Shown one piece after another: positions 57,449 through 64,000 of a DNA stretch of 64,000 nucleotides. Numbering within the stretch: the first letter of the stretch is position 1; every line of letters begins with the position of its first letter. Origin of the DNA: Trichomonas vaginalis G3 (lineage: Eukaryota; Parabasalia; Trichomonadida; Trichomonadidae); assembly GCF_026262505.1 (NCBI RefSeq), contig NC_067205.1, positions 26,800,556 through 26,864,555 on the forward strand, in the 5' to 3' direction. The notes below the pieces were generated by a model. That model searched no databases. It saw only the letters and a program-made list of their open reading frames with translations, and was not told the DNA's origin. The translations under genes were made by a program, and so were the position numbers.

Positions 57449-57889
57449 ATGAGTTCTTCATCAAGCTCTCGCGAACCTTCACCATCTATGAAACAAACTT
57501 TACCAAACGATTATGGAGCACCTATTGAATATTTCTTACGAGCTGCACAATGGCAAAGAGCAGTCTCACCAAGGTTAGGTGTTCCACCAGCTCCTGTCAA
57601 AAATAGCATTTGGTCAAGTCCCTATATAAGATATGGTCTCCCACTAGGTTTGCTAGCTACAGCAGGAGCAGTTATGATGTTGAAAAGAAATAAAGCAAAT
57701 GTTGTAAATAATACTGAAGTAGCTGAAGTTAAACAAACTCCAACACCTTCACAAGCAAAACCTTCAATGACTCCTGAACCTATGGAAGTACAAACTCCTG
57801 TTCAAAAGTCAACTCCTAAACCGACTCCAACATTTAAACCAGAACCTACTCCTCAAATAAATCGTAAAACTCCTGCGTTTCCTTACTAA
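57449..57889 (+). CDS. Pro/Thr-rich single-span membrane protein (146 aa)
   Basis: This copy is open. The N-terminus is Ser-rich (MSSSSSSREPSPSMKQTLPN). A hydrophobic span (YGLPLGLLATAGAVMMLKRN, residues 72-91) is followed by basic residues, placing the long Pro/Thr-rich tail (PTPSQAKPSMTPEPMEVQTP, PTPTFKPEPTPQ) on the cytoplasmic or virion-interior side by the positive-inside rule. It follows the capsid gene by 30 bases in both elements. A membrane or envelope-associated role is inferred from the span only. Confidence 0.65.
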   Translation: MSSSSSSREPSPSMKQTLPNDYGAPIEYFLRAAQWQRAVSPRLGVPPAPVKNSIWSSPYIRYGLPLGLLATAGAVMMLKRNKANVVNNTEVAEVKQTPTPSQAKPSMTPEPMEVQTPVQKSTPKPTPTFKPEPTPQINRKTPAFPY

Positions 57890-57928
57890 AAAAATAACGT
57901 TATTTTTATTTAATATTAAAATTTTTAT

Positions 57929-58174
57929 TTGATTGAAATGACGACTAAAGTCACTGAAGCAATGAAACAAAAGTTTTTGGTAGAATACATTAAATCAGGA
58001 ACTATTCCAGAAGGTTTTTACATTCATACTATGAAGGATGGTAGAGTTCAGTTTAGAAAGATAAAGCAACCATTAGATAAAGAAGGAATTTTGAGAAAGA
58101 TTAAACTTCATGAGGACAACATTGCTGAACTTAGGAAGAAGTTAGAAGAGTTGGAGAAAGGAAGAGAGTTATAA
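57929..58174 (+). CDS. Small Maverick protein with C-terminal coiled coil, Maverick 3 copy (81 aa)
   Basis: It is almost identical to 21382-21627 with a few conservative changes (TTKVTEAMKQKFLVEYIKSG). The last codons lie in the TIR inner end. Confidence 0.6.
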   Translation: MIEMTTKVTEAMKQKFLVEYIKSGTIPEGFYIHTMKDGRVQFRKIKQPLDKEGILRKIKLHEDNIAELRKKLEELEKGREL

Positions 58175-58190
58175 AGCAATGAATTCAACA

Positions 58191-58221
58191 GACCCAAAGG
58201 GTCAGAGCCGCTTTGCGGCTA
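58191..58221. repeat. 31-bp double mini-hairpin insert in one TIR
   Basis: It consists of gacccaaagggtc followed by agagccgctttgcggcta, two perfect small palindromes. It is absent from the left TIR of the same element and from Mavericks 1 and 2 at the same point (between caaca and gggtga). Confidence 0.85.
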
Positions 58222-58222
58222 G

Positions 58223-58268
58223 GGTGAAAAAACAGGTGAAAAAAGAGGTGAGATCTCACCGCTTCACC
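58223..58268. other. Recurrent ggtga palindrome, Maverick 3 right TIR
   Basis: It reads aacaggtgaaaaaagaggtg and continues into agatctcaccgcttcacct. Same place as 21644-21691. Confidence 0.7.
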
Positions 58269-58345
58269 TAAATTTATTTTTGCGCTATGTTTTCATACGT
58301 GTGAGGGTGGTGATATCATTTATTTTTTATTTTATTTTTATGTAA

Positions 58346-58672
58346 ATGACGAAAACTATTGAGATAACAAACTACAACGGTCATGAGTTCAAGAATTTGT
58401 TCTTCGTTCCTCGTGAAAATACATTCTATCAGATACGAGGGAGAAAGGGTAAAGTTAGTTTGAGCGTTTATGACAACAAACATAATGGGAGATATATAAA
58501 AGCAATAGATACAAACGGTAAACGTGTTTCATTAGCTTTGTCAAAACTTACTAACATTTATTTTGACAGTGATTTTGACTCTGACGATTGGAGTGACAGC
58601 AGCGATACTGAAGAATATGAACTATTGTGTGAAGCACAGCAATGGGAAGAGTTGCAATACTTTTGTAAGTGA
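58346..58672 (+). CDS. TIR-borne small protein, type A, right copy (108 aa)
   Basis: The same protein as at 50060-50386, on the opposite strand in the right TIR. The leader ttatttttatgtaaatg and the ggtga palindrome upstream match the other TIR genes. The domain GHEFKNLFFVPRENTFYQIR is shared with the HNH endonuclease C-terminus. Confidence 0.75.
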   Translation: MTKTIEITNYNGHEFKNLFFVPRENTFYQIRGRKGKVSLSVYDNKHNGRYIKAIDTNGKRVSLALSKLTNIYFDSDFDSDDWSDSSDTEEYELLCEAQQWEELQYFCK

Positions 58673-58831
58673 GAACGTTTATTTTTACAGTAGTGAAGTC
58701 GTTTGTGAAAACGTTTATTTTTTCATTAGTGAGGTGAAGTGGGTGGTGGTTTTGTAAATATTTAAGGTTAAGTTAGTGTTGTCGTTTGTGTTGTAAAATA
58801 TACGTTAACGGTTTCGTAAAGTGTCAAATTC

Positions 58832-58880
58832 ACATATCAGGGGTAAGGTGACGCGCAGTGCCACCGTACACATGATATGT
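58832..58880. other. Maverick 3 terminal stem-loop, right
   Basis: Reverse-complement copy of 49852-49900, with loop cgcagtg. Confidence 0.75.
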
Positions 58881-58889
58881 ATACTAACT

Positions 58890-58894
58890 TCTGC
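58890..58894. repeat. Target duplication tctgc, right of Maverick 3
   Basis: Matches 49838-49842. Confidence 0.75.
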
Positions 58895-59243
58895 GTACTT
58901 CTCTATAAGATACATCAATTTGTTGTAATTTCAAACGTTTCCATTGTTTTGTTTGACCACAGGGAAAGACCCAGTGGTCATGTATCACAGCAAGAGCTTT
59001 GATTTGGTCGTAGGGATTGACCATACGACCCTTCTTGCCTTTAGGCAATGGGATATTCTGTAAGCTAAATTGATTTTGTAAAAAAGATTTTGAAACATCT
59101 AAATATTTGAAATCATTTGATTGAAGGGTTGGGGCGATGGGAACATGGGTGCAAGCTTCTTCCCATGTCATTTTACCTTCTTCAATCTGATTGGAAATAC
59201 CAATTAGGTAAATTCGATCGACATACCCTTTGTAAGGATTCAT
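58890..59243 (-). pseudogene. Transposase N-terminal part, cut off by Maverick 3
   Basis: From the ATG at 59243 (MNPYKGYVDRIYLIGISNQI) the frame encodes a likely helix-turn-helix region (GKMTWEEACTHVPIAP, KGKKGRMVNPYDQIKALAVI, WKRLKLQQIDVSYREV) and runs into the right Maverick terminus. With the catalytic part at 49217-49842 it formed one minus-strand gene before Maverick 3 inserted. The family is integrase-like DD34E, as in the transposon at 22348-24251. Confidence 0.75.
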
Positions 59244-59424
59244 TCTAATGAAGTACGTTAACAATCAAAATATTCTATAAGTGTCTAGTATGGAATTCAA
59301 AAGAATAAAGAAAATGGTAACGTAAATAAACGCATTATGAAATAATTTATAATTAAAATGAAAAAAAGAAAATATAATAAGTAAAGTGACTGGAAATGAA
59401 AATTAAAATAAGTGTACAGTTTTA

Positions 59425-59870
59425 TTTTTTTCTCGCTGTGAAACGTATTCGGTCATTTTTTTAAAAATTAATTTTTTGTTAGAGATAAGAGCTAAAACTC
59501 GGTAAACAACTTCTTTATGTCTAGAAAATTCTATCTTGCCTTTTATTTTTTCTCGCTGTGAAACGTATTCGGTCATTTTTTTAAAAATTAATTTTTTGTT
59601 AGAGATAAGAGCTAAAACTCGGTAAACAACTTCTTTATGTCTAGAAAATTCTATCTTGCCTTTTATTTTTTTCTCGCTGTGAAACGTATTCGGTCATTTT
59701 TTAAAAATTAATTTTTTGTTAGAGATAAGAGCTAAAACTCGGTAAACAACTTCTTTATGTCTAGAAAATTCTATCTTGCCTTTTATTTTTTTCTCGCTGT
59801 GAAACGTATTCGGTCATTTTTTTAAAAATTAATTTTTTGTTAGAGATAAGAGCTAAAACTTTGCAGACAA
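59425..59870. repeat. Roughly 120-bp tandem repeats, right arm (four copies)
   Basis: tctcgctgtgaaacgtattc recurs with spacing of 120-121 bases, the reverse complement of the left-arm array. Copy number is four in both arms. Confidence 0.9.
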
Positions 59871-60443
59871 CTCCCCCATGTCTAGCAAATTTAACATTCG
59901 TCTCCCATTTTATATATTTGGTTTAGAATGTTCGAAAATGCGTAATATGGTCATTAATATTAATTGAAAAGAACCTTGAATTAATTCAATCTGATCTCAC
60001 AAAATATTTTAAATTACAAACTTTGTAGTTTGAATAGAAAATTAGTATTAAACTCAAATAACTAGTTTATTTTTGAATAAAAATTATTTGAATTTATTCA
60101 ATTTTGTGAATTTTCCTTCAAAAATCAAGTTTAAATATCTTATTTGCCATATAATTATAAATACAATGAAACATATTCGAAATTGAAAAGAATGACTTTT
60201 TCTGTTCTTTCAATCATTCAATTTGAATTTTGCAATATTGGATTTCTCATTAAATAGATATTAAAAACAACAAGCAATTTAACTTACATTCAAATTTATT
60301 TGTGTTATATTCAATCTTCTCAAAACTTATAATTTTCGGCTATAGCATGATTATATGCTATATATTATAATAAACCTATAATAGTATCATTCTTTCAATT
60401 ATTTGAAGAGAAAACCGAAAAAATCTATTTTCGGTCTATAACA

Positions 60444-60457
60444 GCCATAAAAAATAT
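60444..60457. repeat. Probable long target duplication, right of large transposon
   Basis: gccataaaaaatat; compare 47723-47737. Confidence 0.55.
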
Positions 60458-61006
60458 AAAAAAATTGAAATTTTAAAAATTTATTAACAATCGATGTTCT
60501 ATTAGAGTTGGCAATTGGTGTCAGAAAAATTTTAATAAATTGAATACACATATGCGGTTAACGATTTGATTTATGCGTACGAGCATGAAATATTAATATA
60601 TATAATGAGATGAGTATATGAACCATTAATTATTGAAAAGTTAAAATAAATTGAGAAGTGTTGCAGAATTACTTTTGAATTTTACGAAATCCTAGAGATT
60701 TAATATACATCTGATACTCAATAAAATTTTGAAGTTTTGGGAATTTTATGATTTCCTATTTTTTTCATTGTCATCGATGATGATTAGTATAAAATCAAGC
60801 GATTTATATGATAAGAAACAAGATTACTTAATGTTGAAACTATGACGACGAAACAAGTAATACATTAGTTAAATTCTCGGTTCAAAACTTAGGTTAAGGG
60901 TGCATTGATGAAAAATGTAGTTATTTAACACTAGCCACGAACAAATGAATGTTTAATTAAACAAGAGATAGAGAAATTGATAAAAAATGTCGAAGGTTAA
61001 AAGAGC
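60458..61006. other. Intergenic, no gene seen
   Basis: AT-rich spacer between the large transposon and the winged-helix candidate gene. Confidence 0.45.
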
Positions 61007-61600
61007 TTAAACAAGGTTGAAAAGGATTGGATTGTTTGTGATGAAGGAAGGGAAGATGGGATTTGGTCCGCAAAGCAGTCTGAATGGTGGCAGAGGAGGA
61101 AGAAGTTTTCTGTCTCTCCTTTCTACCGGCTTTGGAGACTCATGAATTGGAATAGCCATAATCTTAGGTGATGATTCAGAGGATTCATCACTAGATTGTG
61201 AGGATTCTTCTTTAGAATTGGAGAAATTCATCTCTTCGTCATAGGCATCATCATCGTGTTTTCTGCTCTTTGAACGAATGTTATCTGATGTCGCAGCCCA
61301 GGAATCTGAAGGATAGGACCTTCCATAGATACCATAGAAAGTGGAACGCTTGTCAATTCCGGGAATTGGCTTCAATGCTTTGAACTTGGTAATTGTTTTG
61401 CCTCTTGTCTGGCTCAAGATTACACGAACATAATCTTTGCACTTACTGGAGACTTTACACCAGAGATCATAATCATTGTTGCGAATCCATTTTTCGATTT
61501 CGCAACTTGCCATCGGCCTGTCACTGTTTTTGATGACAGTGAATGCCTTCTGACGGAGTTGGGTACTAGATAATGATGGATCACCGAATCCAGAATCCAT
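61007..61600 (-). CDS. Candidate winged-helix nuclear protein (197 aa)
   Basis: Residues 10-90 (LRQKAFTVIKNSDRPMASCE, IEKWIRNNDYDLWCKVSSKC, then KDYVRVILSQTRGKTITKFK) follow the helix-helix-helix-wing layout of small winged-helix domains such as HARE-HTH or IBD-type domains. A phosphorylatable Ser/Asp/Glu-rich linker follows (SNSKEESSQSSDESSESSPK) and then a basic, Pro-rich tail (RRDRKLLPPLPPFRL). A DNA-binding regulatory role is inferred. The frame is intronless and the ATG follows tttaattttttaaatg. The family assignment is tentative. Confidence 0.55.
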   Translation of the reverse strand: MDSGFGDPSLSSTQLRQKAFTVIKNSDRPMASCEIEKWIRNNDYDLWCKVSSKCKDYVRVILSQTRGKTITKFKALKPIPGIDKRSTFYGIYGRSYPSDSWAATSDNIRSKSRKHDDDAYDEEMNFSNSKEESSQSSDESSESSPKIMAIPIHESPKPVERRDRKLLPPLPPFRLLCGPNPIFPSFITNNPILFNLV

Positions 61601-64000
61601 TTAAAAAATTAAAGAATTGAGAGCATCGTTAGCCGGGTATTATTTTTTGATATTTCTATTTTAATAACTGGTTTCCAGCTGTTTTGATTTGAATACATAT
61701 CTGTTAATTTTCTTCGGAAATTAGAAATATTTATAATAAATTTGAGTATATATTAGGAGGGCAGTGTTTTGGGACTCATTTTTCTGAATAACGTTTTATT
61801 TCTCACAAAAATTCAGCACGGTAATTGAAACCAATATTGCTAATAGAAGAAAAAATATCGGCATTTTATATTTTATTAAATCGTATTAACAGCCTATGAG
61901 AAATAATCTTCATTAATTATTTAGAGAGAAAAATTCCGATATCAATCAAGAGAAATGTTTTATCGTGCGATCAACTATCCAAACTCTAAAAAATAGGTTG
62001 TTATATGGAGACAAGTAGTTCCTTCATGTTGTAAATGCGTGTTTTTCATTTGAGAGAATAAATTAGTGAAATTTTCTCTCAAATCAACAATTAAATACAG
62101 TTAAAAAATATAGATATTTTAATGAAATAACCAATATATTATTTTTATATTTGTAATCGTATTTTGAATATTTTATGCTATCAATTGTTTTGAGAGTAAT
62201 TTATGGAATAGGTATAATTTGATTTATCACAATGAGTTCATCACATTCGAAATGGATAATTTCTCATTGAATTTTGTCACATTTGTAATGATCTTTTGCC
62301 TCACTCATCCCTTGCTCAAACATTACATCTGATTATTTAACCCATTACACATCTAAGGTTATTATCAGTATTATCTCATTTCATACCAATTGCAGTTCTT
62401 TCGGACTCTATTAACTTATTGCCAATATTTTTTTACGATATTCAAAAGGCCTAAAAATGATTTAAATAGCACGTATTATGAGTATTATTTATATGCATTG
62501 CAACTTGAAACAAAGTCTGTTATTATAATAACATTCCACCAATGAACTTGGTAAAAGTAACTCTAAAACCCAGAACTTGTAGCGATAATGATAATAAATA
62601 ATCCCCTGCATATCATTTGATGATCTCAAAAACAATTCAACCTTTCAAATACTCCAGTGAGTAGTCTTATATAAAATAGTTTTCTAATAAGAAATAATGT
62701 ATTGTCCATAATAATTTGTGTTTTGGAGCTAATCTACATCTGATTTTCAGAACATTTAATATTAGGAGATCTTTGTTAGATAATTCGTATTTAAAAAGAT
62801 ATTTAAACTTATTAATACCTACAGTCAATCAAGTATGTGCACTCAGAGTTTCAAAGAGATGTTTCAAAATACGATATATTTACATATGTGGCAAATAGAA
62901 TCAGAATTCCTGGTAGTTAAAGATATTTCTTAAAATTTGTAAAAAAATAGTATATTATGATTCATACAAGCATATTTTAAGCCTTAATAACTGTATTGAT
63001 TAATATATGTAAGGAAAAATGAACGGTCGGGAATCAAATCGGTATCACACAAGGTGTTGAGAGATAAACACATATTAATTATGTGTGAAAGAAAATAATA
63101 TATATTTATTTAGTATTCATATGTGGTTTTGCTGACCATTAGAACTGTAAACAATTAAGTTATGAAAGGAAAAACATAATTAGCAGAAATCTATGTGAAA
63201 ATACTTGATTTTTTAAGAAATTATTAGTAATGTTCGAGTTTCCCTAGTAAATATTGTATAACTAGCTCTACATTCTATTTTCCAATGAGAATTTTTTGAT
63301 TAATCGAAGAATTTTAAGATATATTTGAGAAATAAACAATTACGAGGAGTTAATCATCAATTAATGTGTAAAAGAATTTTTTGGCTATTGTTTCTTTGTT
63401 TAATGTGATCGATAAGAATTGCTAATGGTAATGTGAAAGCGGAGATCCATTGCCAATGAAAAATAATGAAAAATTAATTCAAGATATGAGAAAATGCAAA
63501 TATTTATTGGATAAATTATCGATTTAGAGAAGAGTTTCGGATTTGCCTCTCCTGTGAATCAGCAATAGAATATTTAACCAAAAAATGATCAATTTATAGC
63601 AGAACATGGATGACTACTATGTGTAAAAGGTGACATTTCTCGCCAATTAGCAATTCATGACAAAATATATTTAGTCAATAATAAAATCATAAAATGCTAA
63701 ATAAATTCAAGGAACTATTATTTTATACATAAAATATATTCTTTTCTATTATTTGTTATTACATAAATATTAGTAGATATTGAGAAAAAACTATTTAAAC
63801 AAAAATAATTTCCAAAAAAAGTTCGAATACTAAAAAATGATCTTCAATTCCTATTAAATTAAAGATGTAATTCATAATTTCGAAAAAATTTTGAAACACA
63901 AATCCTTCTATAATAGCTCAAAGAGCAATAATTCAACAAAATAATGTTCCATTTCCAAGCAATCGAAATATTTCATAAAATACCATTGTGGTTTTTTGAA
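61601..64000. other. AT-rich region, no gene seen
   Basis: 2.4 kb of very AT-rich sequence. The only frames are short, lack protein-like composition and have no motif. No tRNA, inverted repeat longer than background or tandem array was noticed. Confidence 0.5.

Larger units (their letters stand above)
49843..58889. mobile_element. Maverick/Polinton 3, degraded interior and assembly gap
   Basis: Termini agttagtatac are intact with 701-bp (left) and 732-bp (right) TIRs. The left part (to 53402) follows the Maverick 2 gene order up to the gene at 4142; after a 25-N gap the sequence resumes in the C-terminal part of the polymerase. About 12 kb of the Maverick 2 layout is therefore unseen. The visible interior is broken in many places, most densely near the gap, where sequencing error is also possible; the right third is nearly identical to Maverick 2. 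It is inserted in the transposase gene of a plain DNA transposon. Confidence 0.9.
58158..58889. repeat. Maverick 3 right TIR (732 bp)
   Basis: It mirrors 49843-50543 except for the 31-bp insert at 58191-58221, which exactly accounts for the length difference. Confidence 0.9.
47738..60443. mobile_element. Plain DNA transposon with DD34E transposase, split by Maverick 3
   Basis: Arms of about 1 kb start tgttatagaccgaaaatag (left) and end with the reverse complement (right). Each arm has four tandem copies of a roughly 120-bp unit at its inner end. The transposase gene on the minus strand is interrupted by Maverick 3, which accounts for about 9 kb of the span; without it the transposon would be about 3.6 kb. 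The arms look almost identical apart from small indels. Confidence 0.85.

Noticed and set aside
62716-62898. 60-residue frame in the right flank
   Set aside because: Short, no recognisable pattern, consistent with chance in AT-rich DNA.

Overview
The window looks like nuclear DNA of a parabasalid protist (a trichomonad such as Trichomonas, Tritrichomonas or a relative). The evidence is very AT-rich spacer DNA, genes with no obvious introns, several Maverick/Polinton copies in 64 kb, a long BEACH-WD40 gene, an ankyrin-repeat gene, and a gene with a domain resembling the trichomonad initiator-binding (IBD) fold. The species cannot be fixed from sequence alone. Most of the window is mobile DNA, and the host genes are scattered between the elements.

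Bases 1-24251. The window opens inside the right terminal inverted repeat (TIR) of Maverick 1 (1-684). After a hairpin-bearing spacer comes Maverick 2 (960-22282), almost complete: a 6-bp target duplication (atcggt), 672-bp TIRs and about 20 genes. Recognised genes are a packaging ATPase, protein-primed family B DNA polymerase, retroviral-type integrase, major-capsid-like protein, penton-like protein, a collagen-like protein, a phage-collar-like fibre protein, a KilA-N protein and an HNH endonuclease; the rest are small unknowns. It has about five breaks and looks young. No protease was recognised. Sixty-five bases to the right lies a plain DNA transposon (22348-24251) with about 358-bp TIRs and a DD34E integrase-like transposase.

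Bases 24252-34530. Small host ORFs are followed by two hairpin-rich elements with Mutator-like target duplications: element A (26995-30160, 11-bp duplication, carrying a 111-bp palindromic satellite and a GC-richer hairpin array) and element B (31040-34519, 10-bp duplication, roughly 1-kb arms made of serial hairpins, with a 0.6-kb foldback element inside one arm). Element A sits at the predicted start codon of a degraded host gene.

Bases 34687-47171 are the host gene block: a 2734-residue BEACH protein (minus), an IBD-like gene with an in-frame TAG (minus) and an ankyrin-repeat protein (plus).

Bases 47738-60443 form a nested structure. A plain DNA transposon has about 1-kb arms, each with four roughly 120-bp tandem repeats, and a DD34E transposase gene that is split by Maverick 3 (49843-58889). 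Maverick 3 has intact termini but a degraded interior and a 25-N assembly gap. A candidate winged-helix host gene (61007-61600) follows; the last 2.4 kb shows no gene.

The most interesting signals are: a 20-9-20 stem-loop at every Maverick terminus, whose stem differs between elements but stays paired while the loop is constant; a small gene inside the Maverick TIRs whose protein matches the C-terminal domain of the Maverick-borne HNH endonuclease; that HNH gene being present in one Maverick and absent at the same place in the other; and mini-hairpins that are present or absent between otherwise equal copies.
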